This document shows, piece after piece, positions 1 through 7,145 of a stretch of 64,000 nt of DNA. The notes below the pieces were generated by a model. The model was not told where the DNA came from. It worked only from the letters and a program-made list of their open reading frames with translations, and did no database searches. Source of the DNA: Bacteroidales bacterium UBA5536 (lineage in GTDB: Bacteria > Bacteroidota > Bacteroidia > Bacteroidales > F082); NCBI GenBank assembly GCA_002426795.1, contig DINQ01000016.1, positions 1 to 64,000 of the forward strand, read 5' to 3'. The position numbers were made by a program, and so were the translations under genes. How positions within the stretch are numbered: the stretch's first letter is position 1; every line of letters starts with the position of its first letter.

Positions 1-643
1 AAGCCAAAACAGTCAAGGCCTGATCTTCGAAAGCTGAGAGTGGAGCACTGTATGCAGCAACTGTTTGAGTGCCTGTTTCATCACGAATTTCGAGCACATA
101 ATCAATTGGAGCTAGTGTGATGTAACCCGCAAAATCACCATAATTTACATCAGAAAAAATAGTTCCAGCCCCTGAACCTGTTTCCACTATGTCGACTGCC
201 GGAGCATCTGTTGCACCATGAAAAACCAACACATCGGTAGTAGCTGGATTTTCTGCGGATTCACGACCCATATCAAAAACATATATATTAAATGGCACGA
301 AAGGATCGTAGTTCTGATCATCTACCAGACCATTGGCGACCAAAACATAAGTTTCGCCCTCAGCAAGGGTATAGGTTTGCGACCAGATTGGATTTTCTGG
401 ACTTGTGCTGTTGGCAGGTTGAATAGCAATGGTGAATTCAACACCTGCAGGAGCATCAACAAAAGGAGAAGCCGTGCGGAAAGCAAAGTCATCGAGCAAC
501 AAGGTGTTGTCCAACCAAACATCAACGACTGAAGCAGCAGCATCAGCCGAGTTGTGAATAACTTGTACGCGAGCGGTTTGGGCAAAAACACCCACATTCG
601 CCGCAAGCAGGAAGGTGAGTAAAAATAGTTTGAACTTTTTCAT
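1..643 (-). CDS. DUF4397-domain secreted protein (C-terminus cut by window edge)
   Basis: Reading the minus strand from ATG at 643 gives an open frame that runs off the window start (214 codons visible). Residues 1-21 are a signal peptide (MKKFKLFLLT... ending VFAQ). The mature part begins with VQVIHNSADAAASVVDVW and has a second copy near residue 140, VLVFHGATDAPAVDIVE; this repeated start is typical of DUF4397, a beta-sandwich family of exported proteins with no known biochemical role. It is the gene nearest downstream of the ECF sigma gene on the same strand, about 200 bp away, so it could be one of its targets, but nothing proves that. The missing C-terminus may hold a T9SS tail. Confidence 0.85.
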   Translation of the reverse strand, partial: MKKFKLFLLTFLLAANVGVFAQTARVQVIHNSADAAASVVDVWLDNTLLLDDFAFRTASPFVDAPAGVEFTIAIQPANSTSPENPIWSQTYTLAEGETYVLVANGLVDDQNYDPFVPFNIYVFDMGRESAENPATTDVLVFHGATDAPAVDIVETGSGAGTIFSDVNYGDFAGYITLAPIDYVLEIRDETGTQTVAAYSAPLSAFEDQALTVLA

Positions 644-709
644 GATAGGTAAAGATTTGTTAGTTGTTGAGATTTATGAGTTAGGATTATTTGAAGATAA
701 GGACAGTTC

Positions 710-822
710 TTGTTTAAGATACCCTTAGTTTAATTCAACAAATATTTTCTCAAAGGATTTGTGAGGAAAATATTTGTTGAATTTGAATGATTGTTTAACA
801 AAAATAACTGAATGTTAAACAA
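710..822. promoter_or_regulatory. Cluster of TTGTTTAA / TTAAACAA octamers upstream of DUF4397 gene
   Basis: TTGTTTAA occurs at 710-717, TTGTTTAAC at 791-799 and TGTTAAACAA at 813-822. Related copies lie in the ECF promoter region, at the 3' end of the MerR gene and in front of the MerR gene. The spread around the two regulator genes suggests a binding site for one of them. Inference only; the sequence is AT-rich, so chance copies are possible. Confidence 0.4.
732..783. repeat. 18-bp perfect inverted repeat, 16-bp loop
   Basis: The arm 732-749 (AATTCAACAAATATTTTC) is the exact reverse complement of 766-783. It lies between the ECF sigma gene stop (844) and the DUF4397 start (643). The stem is nearly all A/T and there is no clean U-tract right after it on the minus strand, so it is not a textbook terminator. 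It could be a weak terminator, an attenuator or a protein-binding palindrome. Confidence 0.7.
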
Positions 823-843
823 AGAAATCTTAGAGAAAATTTT

Positions 844-1353
844 TTAGGATGGCTGATATTCTTTCAGGTTTTCCATAAGCTTTTTACGGCTATAGAAAAT
901 GCGGCTTTTTACAGTTCCGATAGTCAGATTAAGATCGTCAGCTATTTCTTTGTATTTGTATCCTTCGTTGTACATATCAAATGCACGACGGAAGTCGCTG
1001 TCGAGGTCATTGATCCCTTTTTCGAGTTCCTGAACTGCCATCATCGATTCAGGGTTGGTTTCGCGTGAATCTCCACCTGCATTGAGGAAGTAAAGGTTAT
1101 CTGTCTGATCAATGATTGTTCTTGCTTTTTTGTTTCTACGGTAATTGTTGATGAAAATATTTTTCATGATTGTATACACCCATGCTTTGAAGTTGTTTTG
1201 GTTTACATATTTTTCGCGATAAACCAAAGCTTTCAAAAATGTTTCCTGCAAAAGATCCTTTGCGTCGTCTTCATTTCCGGTCAGCTGTTTGGCAAAAATT
1301 TCAAGATACTTTTGCAAACTGGTCAGGTTGTAGTTGAATTCAATAGCAGTCAT
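844..1353 (-). CDS. ECF-subfamily RNA polymerase sigma factor
   Basis: 169 aa, the normal ECF length. Region 2 is at about residues 12-80, with the DLLQETFLKAL and FKAWVYTIMKNIFINNYRR segments that contact core polymerase and the -10 element. Region 4 is at about 110-160, with the helix-turn-helix EIADDLNLTIGTVKSRIFYSRKKL. No anti-sigma gene is adjacent; the neighbours are a B12-binding MerR regulator upstream and a DUF4397 secreted protein downstream. ECF plus CarH/LitR-type MerR pairs are known beside light-induced carotenoid genes in other bacteria, but no carotenoid gene is visible here. Its promoter region, 1354-1520, carries several TTGTTTAA-type repeats. Confidence 0.93.
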   Translation of the reverse strand: MTAIEFNYNLTSLQKYLEIFAKQLTGNEDDAKDLLQETFLKALVYREKYVNQNNFKAWVYTIMKNIFINNYRRNKKARTIIDQTDNLYFLNAGGDSRETNPESMMAVQELEKGINDLDSDFRRAFDMYNEGYKYKEIADDLNLTIGTVKSRIFYSRKKLMENLKEYQPS

Positions 1354-1373
1354 GGTATATATGTTTTAAATTA

Positions 1374-1501
1374 TTGTTTAATGATTACATGGCAAAACTA
1401 AACAAAAAAATTGTTTTGTCAAGCGTTTTTATCAAATAATTAAACAAAAATATATAAATCGCATCTAATCAGTATTATACATATTGTTAAATACTGTTAA
1501 C
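1374..1501. promoter_or_regulatory. Octamer-rich promoter region of the ECF sigma gene
   Basis: Between the ECF start codon (1353) and the MerR terminator (1521) the sequence holds TTGTTTAA at 1374-1381, TAAACAA at 1399-1405, TTAAACAA at 1440-1447, TTGTTAAA at 1484-1491 and TGTTAAC at 1495-1501. These are related half-sites in both orientations. They would suit repeated operators for the neighbouring MerR regulator, which dimerises or tetramerises in its family. I could not pick a clear TAnnTTTG element for this gene. Confidence 0.4.
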
Positions 1502-1520
1502 AGATTTAAACTGTGTGATA

Positions 1521-1555
1521 AAAACAAAAAAAAACCATCAAGAATTGATGGTTTT
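1521..1555 (-). terminator. Intrinsic terminator of the MerR-type gene
   Basis: Stem AAAACCATCA (1531-1540) pairs perfectly with TGATGGTTTT (1546-1555) around a 5-nt loop. On the minus strand the stem is followed by an almost uninterrupted T-tract (complement of 1521-1534). It lies about 45 bp past the stop of the MerR gene and separates it from the ECF gene. Confidence 0.85.
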
Positions 1556-1599
1556 TACGGTGGATGAGCGTATTTTTTGTTTAACTAAAGAGTATCTTG

Positions 1600-2484
1600 T
1601 TAAACAATTGTTTTAACAAATTGCTTGAAAGCGCTTGCAGAAGAAATCAGTTTGGTATAATCCGATACTTCAAAATCGATATGAGCAGCCTGGATACCGC
1701 TGATCAGGATATGTTGTTTACTAAAGCAGCTTGCCATATCGTCGAGGTACTTTTTCATCTCATCATTGCTGATTGCTGAGACAAAATAGGTGGCCAATAT
1801 ATCTGGTTGTACAGTTTGTCCTACGGAAACCAGATCCTGGAAGGGCACATTCTGACCAAGATAGAAAACTTTGATGCCGTGTTTCCGTGCTATATAGTAA
1901 TAGGTGAGCAATCCTATTTCGTGCAATTCCCACTCTGGCAAAAAGAGAATCATCTTTTTGGCGTCGTGCTGCGTAACGGCTGGAAGACTGTCGATGGCAA
2001 CACAAAGTTTCATTCTGATCAGGTTGGAGATAAAATGCTCCTGAGCAGGATTGATGGAACCGGTTTGCCAAAGCAATCCAATTTTTTCAAAAAAAGGATA
2101 AACAACGTAATAAAGCGTTTCTTCGAAACCAATTTTGATAATCGATTGATTCAGGATTTTTTCAAAACGGTCTTCATTCAATTCAATCATCGAAACAATC
2201 AGGCTTTCAATCTGGCTGAGATAGTCAGATTCAGGCTTGACAACTTCCATGATTTTTTGATTGATCTGCTGATTGGTCAGTGAAGCAATACGTGAAATTT
2301 TGAAACCGTGGCGGTTCAATATGGAAACGTTGAGGAGTCTTTTGAGGTCAGCATCGGTATACCAGCGGATGTTAGAGTCTGTTCTGCTGGGATCAACAAT
2401 GCCATAGCGTTTCTCCCATATCCGGATGGTGTGCGCTTTAATTCCTGTCAGACGTTCCAAATCTTTGATCGAATAGGTTGACAT
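1600..2484 (-). CDS. MerR-family regulator with cobalamin-binding domain (CarH/LitR-like)
   Basis: 294 aa. Residues 5-75 form a MerR winged helix-turn-helix (YSIKDLERLTGIKAHTIRIWEKRYG). Residues 85-165 match the helical B12-capping domain, with W139 followed after nine residues by E149-H150, the W-x9-EH signature of CarH. The C-terminal Rossmann-like part has E186-x-H188-x-x-G191, the lower-axial His motif for cobalamin. In Thermus CarH the residue after the key Trp is the upper-ligand His132; here it is Gln140. The family represses in the dark with adenosylcobalamin and lets go after light cleaves the Co-C bond. A copy of TTAAACAA lies at 2514-2521, about 30 bp before the start. Light sensing is inferred from residues only. 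Confidence 0.9.
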   Translation of the reverse strand: MSTYSIKDLERLTGIKAHTIRIWEKRYGIVDPSRTDSNIRWYTDADLKRLLNVSILNRHGFKISRIASLTNQQINQKIMEVVKPESDYLSQIESLIVSMIELNEDRFEKILNQSIIKIGFEETLYYVVYPFFEKIGLLWQTGSINPAQEHFISNLIRMKLCVAIDSLPAVTQHDAKKMILFLPEWELHEIGLLTYYYIARKHGIKVFYLGQNVPFQDLVSVGQTVQPDILATYFVSAISNDEMKKYLDDMASCFSKQHILISGIQAAHIDFEVSDYTKLISSASAFKQFVKTIV

Positions 2485-2579
2485 AGTTGTGAATAGTTTA
2501 TTGAGTCACAGTATTAAACAAGTGACTTGACAATTTGTTCTATGCGCAGTTTACTTATCCTCATTTCCCGCGAAAAGTG

Positions 2580-2587
2580 TACTTTCG
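2580..2587 (+). promoter_or_regulatory. Bacteroidota -7 element (TACTTTCG) before DUF2520 gene
   Basis: TACTTTCG matches the Bacteroidota TAnnTTTG-like -7 box and is followed by a purine-rich start region. Its position argues that the downstream protein starts at TTG 2604 and not at the earlier in-frame TTG at 2535. The same TACTTTCG string occurs at 46437. Confidence 0.55.
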
Positions 2588-2603
2588 TGCAAAAATAACC
2601 AAT

Positions 2604-3389
2604 TTGCAAAGTCAGGCAATAAAAAGTATTTCCATTGTTGGCGGAGGCAATGTGGCCAGCCATCTGGCAAAGGCATTGCATGACGCAAAACTGCCATTGA
2701 AACAGGTTTTGATGCGAAACCTGAACAAAAGTAAATTCTTCAAAGACGATTTAAATCTGCAAGTTATTGACGATCCGGCTAAGCTTCTTCCTGTTGACCT
2801 TCTGATACTGGCTGTCACAGATGATTCCCTTGTAGAAGTGGCTAAATGGATTGATCCAAATGATTCAATTTTGGCACATGTTTCGGGGACGGTTCCAGCT
2901 GATTTGCTGAAAGAATACAGTTCACATTGTGCTGTTTTTTACCCATTACAGACTTTTACCCAGGGTAGGGAAATAAATTTTTGGCAGATACCGTTTTTCA
3001 TTCAGGCTACCAATCAGACCGACCTGGAGAAATTAAAAACACTGGCTGAGCAGCTTTCGGAAACAGTCGTGACTGCTACCGATGAAATGCGGCGAAACCT
3101 TCATCTGGCTGCTGTATATGTTTCAAACTTCAACAATGCTCTTCATGGCATTGCAGATGAGTTACTTGCAAAAGCCGGAATTAGCTTCGATTATCTGAAA
3201 CCGCTGATTATGGAAACAGCTGCCAAAGCTTGCGACCTCGATCCTGTCATAGGACAAACCGGACCAGCCCGCCGTAACGATCAGTCTACGCTGGCACTAC
3301 ACAGAAGATTATTGACAGACGAAAAGGAAAAGCTTTTAGTTTACAACACCATAACCGAGTATATTCTGAAAAAATACCACACTGAATAA
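2604..3389 (+). CDS. DUF2520 Rossmann-like NADP-binding protein
   Basis: 261 aa from TTG 2604; the frame stays open back to 2535, but a promoter-like box at 2580-2587 lies inside that extension. The N-terminus reads ISIVGGGNVASHLAKAL, a dinucleotide-binding GxGxxA/G fold as in pyrroline-5-carboxylate reductase and F420-dependent oxidoreductases. The C-terminal half (about 140-255) is the all-helical DUF2520 domain with AAVYVSNFNNAL and the ending QTGPARRNDQSTL. No substrate is established for the family. It starts a same-strand run with the KdsC-like phosphatase, which begins 1 bp after its stop; this order is common in Bacteroidota. Confidence 0.88.
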   Translation: MQSQAIKSISIVGGGNVASHLAKALHDAKLPLKQVLMRNLNKSKFFKDDLNLQVIDDPAKLLPVDLLILAVTDDSLVEVAKWIDPNDSILAHVSGTVPADLLKEYSSHCAVFYPLQTFTQGREINFWQIPFFIQATNQTDLEKLKTLAEQLSETVVTATDEMRRNLHLAAVYVSNFNNALHGIADELLAKAGISFDYLKPLIMETAAKACDLDPVIGQTGPARRNDQSTLALHRRLLTDEKEKLLVYNTITEYILKKYHTE

Positions 3390-3390
3390 A

Positions 3391-3912
3391 ATGAGCAATT
3401 ACAAAGCACTACTTACCAAAATCAATACTTTTATTTTCGATTATGACGGTGTAATGACCGAAGGAATGATCATTATCAACAACGAGGGCGAGCCTTTGCG
3501 TACGGCCAACGTCAAAGACGGTTATGCGTTACAATTGATCAAGAAACTGGGCTATAATGTGGCGGTGATTTCAGGAGGTTATTCACCTTCGATGGTGCGG
3601 CGCTTCGAGTCGTTGGATATTTCGGATGTTTTTTTGGGAGTGTCAGATAAATTGACTGTACTTCAGAAATATATGCAAGACAATAAGCTGAAACCCGAAC
3701 AAATTGTTTACATGGGCGATGATATTCCCGATTTCAAACCCATGTCAATGGTTGGTGTACCTGTTTGTCCGTCCGACGCTGCTGAGGAAATCAAACGCAT
3801 CAGTGTCTATATCAGTCATTTTCAGGGTGGCAGAGGCTGTGTGCGCGATATCATCGAACAGGTGCTAAAGGTGCAGGGAAAATGGTTCACTGACGAAGCA
3901 CATCATTGGTAA
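3391..3912 (+). CDS. KdsC-like HAD phosphatase (3-deoxy-D-manno-octulosonate-8-phosphate phosphatase family)
   Basis: 173 aa, the usual KdsC length, with no cap domain. HAD motif I is FDYDGVMTEG (residues 17-26; nucleophile Asp18 and Asp20), motif II is the Ser in AVISGG, and motif III/IV is MGDDIPD with a preceding Lys in SDKLTVLQ. KdsC hydrolyses KDO-8-phosphate to free KDO for lipopolysaccharide in the cytoplasm. The second motif residue is Tyr where many KdsC have Val, which does not touch catalysis. lpxB about 3.2 kb downstream fits an envelope role. Related family members act on other sugar-acid phosphates, so the substrate is probable, not certain. Confidence 0.87.
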   Translation: MSNYKALLTKINTFIFDYDGVMTEGMIIINNEGEPLRTANVKDGYALQLIKKLGYNVAVISGGYSPSMVRRFESLDISDVFLGVSDKLTVLQKYMQDNKLKPEQIVYMGDDIPDFKPMSMVGVPVCPSDAAEEIKRISVYISHFQGGRGCVRDIIEQVLKVQGKWFTDEAHHW

Positions 3913-3917
3913 AGAGC

Positions 3918-4862
3918 ATGAAAAAGCTACTTCAATTGATGCAGCTCATCCGCTGGCCAAATTTATTGATCATGGCGCTCACCATGTTCATGGTACGTAC
4001 TTTTCTGATTCTTCCGTATCTGGAGGCAGCAGGGACCAATGGTTTACCTTCTCATTTTCAGTTTGTACTACTTGTGATAGCTGTTGTTTTAATCGCAGCA
4101 GGAGGGTATATCATTAATGACATATTTGATATGGACATCGATCAGGTAAACAAACCGGACAAAATGCTGATTGGTAGGCTGATAAAGCAAGAGACTGCCC
4201 GTTTTTATTATGTGACTTTTACTGCTTTAGGTTTGCTAATCAGTGGATATTTGTCCATTGTTTTCGGACAGCTACATCTGGTATTGATTTTTTTACTCAT
4301 GAGTGGTTTATTGTGGTTTTATGCCCGCAGATACAAGCGCGAACTCATTGTAGGAAATCTTGTAGTCGCCTTTTCATCTGCAATGGTTTTGATGATGGTT
4401 TGGTTGTTCGATGTGTTGGTTCTCACCACCAATCCAATTTTATCAGCAAGTGCCAGTACTGTGATGCCTTTGATCAACAAGCTCGTATTTTCGTATACGC
4501 TTTTTGCTTTTTTGGTGAGTCTGGTGCGCGAACTGGTCAAAGATGTTCAAGACATGAAGGGGGATATGCGCAACGAGTGTCAAACAATCCCAATAAAATT
4601 TGGAGTGGGAGTTGCGCGTTTTGCCTCACAGCTGCTTTTGTTTGTTTTGCTTATTTGTGTCGGTTATTGGCAATTCGAAATGATGCAGGCAGGAGCCATG
4701 GCACTGTTTGGTTATTTGTTTCTGGTTGATGGACTGGTGATATTTGCCATTTATAACCTGACACAAGCCAACGAAAGCAAAAATTACGGACAGGTTTCTT
4801 CACAGTTGAAAGTGTTGATGCTGGCAGGTATTTTGTCGATACCATTGATACAATTTGCATGA
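3918..4862 (+). CDS. UbiA-family prenyltransferase (geranylgeranylglycerol-phosphate geranylgeranyltransferase-like)
   Basis: 314 aa from ATG 3918 (a TTG four codons earlier is less likely). About eight or nine membrane helices are visible. The first Asp-rich motif is NDIFDMDIDQVNKPDK near residues 67-82 and the second is KDVQDMKGD near 209; both bind Mg-prenyl diphosphate in UbiA enzymes. In Bacteroidota this gene is usually named for the archaeal-type geranylgeranylglyceryl-phosphate transferase, but quinone or other acceptors remain possible. It overlaps no neighbour, starts 5 bp after the KdsC-like gene, and its stop overlaps the Maf start, so the genes are probably co-transcribed. Confidence 0.9.
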   Translation: MKKLLQLMQLIRWPNLLIMALTMFMVRTFLILPYLEAAGTNGLPSHFQFVLLVIAVVLIAAGGYIINDIFDMDIDQVNKPDKMLIGRLIKQETARFYYVTFTALGLLISGYLSIVFGQLHLVLIFLLMSGLLWFYARRYKRELIVGNLVVAFSSAMVLMMVWLFDVLVLTTNPILSASASTVMPLINKLVFSYTLFAFLVSLVRELVKDVQDMKGDMRNECQTIPIKFGVGVARFASQLLLFVLLICVGYWQFEMMQAGAMALFGYLFLVDGLVIFAIYNLTQANESKNYGQVSSQLKVLMLAGILSIPLIQFA

Positions 4863-5446
4863 TGTTTTTACCAAATTTAGATCGATATAAAATTATTCTT
4901 GCTTCTGGCTCGCCCCGCCGCCAGGAACTTCTGAGTGGGATGGATATTCCTTTTCAAGTGCTTTTGAAAGAAGTTGAGGAAGATTTCCCGAACGATATTC
5001 CACTCGAAGAAATCGCCGGCTTCCTGAGTGAGCAGAAATCGAAAGCATATTCCGATGCGGAATTGCCTGTCAACTACTTGATAATCACAGCAGATACCAT
5101 CGTTATAGCTGATGGCAAAGTGCTGAACGAACCCCATGATGCGAATGAGGCGAGGTCGATGATTGGGCAGCTTTCAGCAAAGACACATTTTGTTGTCACA
5201 GGTGTTTGTATTCGAACTAAGAAGAAAACAGTACTTTTTTCAGAAAAATCAGCAGTTACTTTTGGTCCACTTACCGAGAGCGAAATTGATTATTACGTTA
5301 GTAAATACAAGCCATACGACAAAGCAGGGGCTTACGGTATTCAGGAATGGATTGGCTATGTGGCCATTCAGTCAGTGCAGGGGTCGTTCTACAACGTCAT
5401 GGGACTTCCCACACATCAATTGTATCAGTCATTGAAAGTATTATAA
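4859..5446 (+). CDS. maf: Maf-family nucleoside triphosphate pyrophosphatase
   Basis: 195 aa, full Maf length. The signature ILASGSPRRQELL is at residues 13-25, the catalytic Asp region is ITADTIV near 74-80, and KPYDKAGAYGIQEW is near 152. Maf proteins hydrolyse dTTP/UTP and modified nucleotides to monophosphates and are thought to act as house-cleaning enzymes or septation inhibitors. The ATG at 4859 overlaps the TGA of the UbiA gene (ATGATG at 4859-4864), which supports translational coupling. Confidence 0.93.
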   Translation: MMFLPNLDRYKIILASGSPRRQELLSGMDIPFQVLLKEVEEDFPNDIPLEEIAGFLSEQKSKAYSDAELPVNYLIITADTIVIADGKVLNEPHDANEARSMIGQLSAKTHFVVTGVCIRTKKKTVLFSEKSAVTFGPLTESEIDYYVSKYKPYDKAGAYGIQEWIGYVAIQSVQGSFYNVMGLPTHQLYQSLKVL

Positions 5447-5457
5447 ATTTTTGCGTT

Positions 5458-6078
5458 ATGAAATATCCGGAAATCGTTAAAAAGTTCGTAAGTTATTTCT
5501 TTCAGGGAATCCTATACATAGCTCCGGTTACGGTCACGGTTTGGGGTATTTATGCAATTTTTGAGTTTGTTGATGGGCTTTTGATCAACTACCTCGACGA
5601 AATTCTGGGCGTTCACATTCCCGGTTTGGGCATTGTGGTGTTGCTGATAACCATCACGCTTTTTGGCATGCTGGGCTCATCCATTCTGTTTCGTCCGTTG
5701 ATCTCAATTTTCGACCAGTTTTTTGTGAAGGCGCCACTCATCAAAATTATCTATACTTCTGTAAAAGATCTGGTTTCGGCTTTTGTGGGGCAGAAAAGAA
5801 GGTTTAACGAACCTGTATTGGTGAAGATTGGAAAAGGCTATGATATTGAGAAAATAGGATTTATCACCAACAAAGATTTACAATTTCTTGGCATTCCCGA
5901 ACACAAGGTTGCCGTATATTTGCCCCATTCTTATGCCTGGTCTGGAAATTTATTCATTGTACCAGCCGAAAACGTTAAACACATTGACGCGTCTGCTACT
6001 GAAGTGATGAAATTTATCATTTCAGCAGGCGTGACGAACTTAGATAAACTGAATGACGAAAATCACACAGAATCATAA
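5458..6078 (+). CDS. DUF502 inner-membrane protein
   Basis: 206 aa from ATG 5458; the frame extends upstream into maf but that part is a shadow. Two strong membrane segments are visible, at about residues 14-38 (GILYIAPVTVTVWGIYAIFEFV) and 55-80 (LGIVVLLITITLFGMLGS), followed by a soluble beta-rich part with HKVAVYLPHSYAWSGNLFIVP. DUF502 proteins are conserved membrane proteins without an assigned reaction. The stop overlaps the surE start by 26 bp, so translation is probably coupled. Confidence 0.9.
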   Translation: MKYPEIVKKFVSYFFQGILYIAPVTVTVWGIYAIFEFVDGLLINYLDEILGVHIPGLGIVVLLITITLFGMLGSSILFRPLISIFDQFFVKAPLIKIIYTSVKDLVSAFVGQKRRFNEPVLVKIGKGYDIEKIGFITNKDLQFLGIPEHKVAVYLPHSYAWSGNLFIVPAENVKHIDASATEVMKFIISAGVTNLDKLNDENHTES

Positions 6079-6835
6079 ACCCATTATCCTTGTAACGAAC
6101 GACGATAGTTATAGTGCAGGCGGCATCCGGAAACTCATCGCGCTGATGCGCCCACTTGGGAAAGTTGTAGTAGTAGCCAGCGAATTTCCCATGTCGGGGA
6201 TGGGTCATGCTATCACTATCAAAACGCCTTTGCGGCTTAAAAAAGTAGCGGAAGAAACAGATTACGAAGAATATATCTGCAATGGAACACCTGTCGACTG
6301 CATCAAGTTGGGAAGTCAGGTGGTATTAAAACGGAAACCCGACTTGGTTGTTTCTGGAATCAATCACGGCTCAAATGCCTCCATCAATGTTATTTATTCT
6401 GGCACAATGGCAGCTGTTCTGGAGGCCTGCATCGATGGCATTCCGGCTATTGGTTTCAGCCTGCTCGAATACAGTCATGATGCTAATTTTGATCATGTTG
6501 ACCAATATGTTACTAAGATAGCCCAAAAAGTGATTGCCGACGGATTGCCAGAGGGAGTTTGCCTCAATGTAAATATTCCTGCCGTGAGTGATGAGCCGAT
6601 CAAAGGAATCCAGGTTTGCCGCCAGGCTCATGCGCGCTGGGTTGAAGAGTTTGACTCAAGACAAGATCCACGTGGAGGTGATTATCATTGGCTGACAGGT
6701 CGTTTTGAGAATGACGACAAGGGAGAAGAAACAGATCAGTTTGCGCTTGAGCATAACTACGTTTCAATAGTGCCTGTCCATTATGACCTCACTGCACATC
6801 AGGCGATTGCGGAAGTGAAAAGCTGGAAATTGTAA
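6053..6835 (+). CDS. surE: 5'/3'-nucleotidase SurE
   Basis: 260 aa. The metal-binding Asp pair is in ILVTNDDSYSAGG (residues 12-24), followed by the Ser/His-bearing SGMGHAIT, NGTPVDC and the SGINHGSNAS...YSGTMAAVLEA block. SurE removes phosphate from 5'- and 3'-nucleoside monophosphates, and from short polyphosphate in some species, using Mn or Mg. Length and motifs are complete. The gene starts inside the DUF502 gene and is followed after 3 bp by a small membrane protein gene and then lpxB. Confidence 0.96.
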   Translation: MTKITQNHKPIILVTNDDSYSAGGIRKLIALMRPLGKVVVVASEFPMSGMGHAITIKTPLRLKKVAEETDYEEYICNGTPVDCIKLGSQVVLKRKPDLVVSGINHGSNASINVIYSGTMAAVLEACIDGIPAIGFSLLEYSHDANFDHVDQYVTKIAQKVIADGLPEGVCLNVNIPAVSDEPIKGIQVCRQAHARWVEEFDSRQDPRGGDYHWLTGRFENDDKGEETDQFALEHNYVSIVPVHYDLTAHQAIAEVKSWKL

Positions 6836-6838
6836 GCT

Positions 6839-7117
6839 ATGGATAAAGAATCGTTTGGAAAAGACAGCTATTTGTTTGGTCTGCTGGCCTGGATTGGTGC
6901 GGCGCTATTGGGTTTTGGTCTGGTATGGTTGCTTCAACAAATATCGGCTTTAAACACTATTTTCAATGATCCAAAAGTGCCATATTTGTTAACTTTAACA
7001 CCTTCATTAGGGCTGGTTCGTTTTTTTCTGGTGAACAAAAAGTGGGAGCGAAGTGGTGGAGCAGTGGTGGTTTTAACATTTTTAGCCGGTATCTTGATTT
7101 TTGTCCTGGTGAAGTAA
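6839..7117 (+). CDS. Small hypothetical membrane protein
   Basis: 92 aa with three likely membrane segments: about residues 12-33 (LFGLLAWIGAALLGFGLVWLL), 46-66 and 73-91. There is no recognisable family motif. Its place between surE (3 bp) and lpxB (28 bp) on the same strand makes a real gene likely, and the hydrophobic pattern is not that of a random frame. Function unknown. Confidence 0.72.
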   Translation: MDKESFGKDSYLFGLLAWIGAALLGFGLVWLLQQISALNTIFNDPKVPYLLTLTPSLGLVRFFLVNKKWERSGGAVVVLTFLAGILIFVLVK

Positions 7118-7145
7118 GAACTTTATAATCACTAATCTTAAACAA

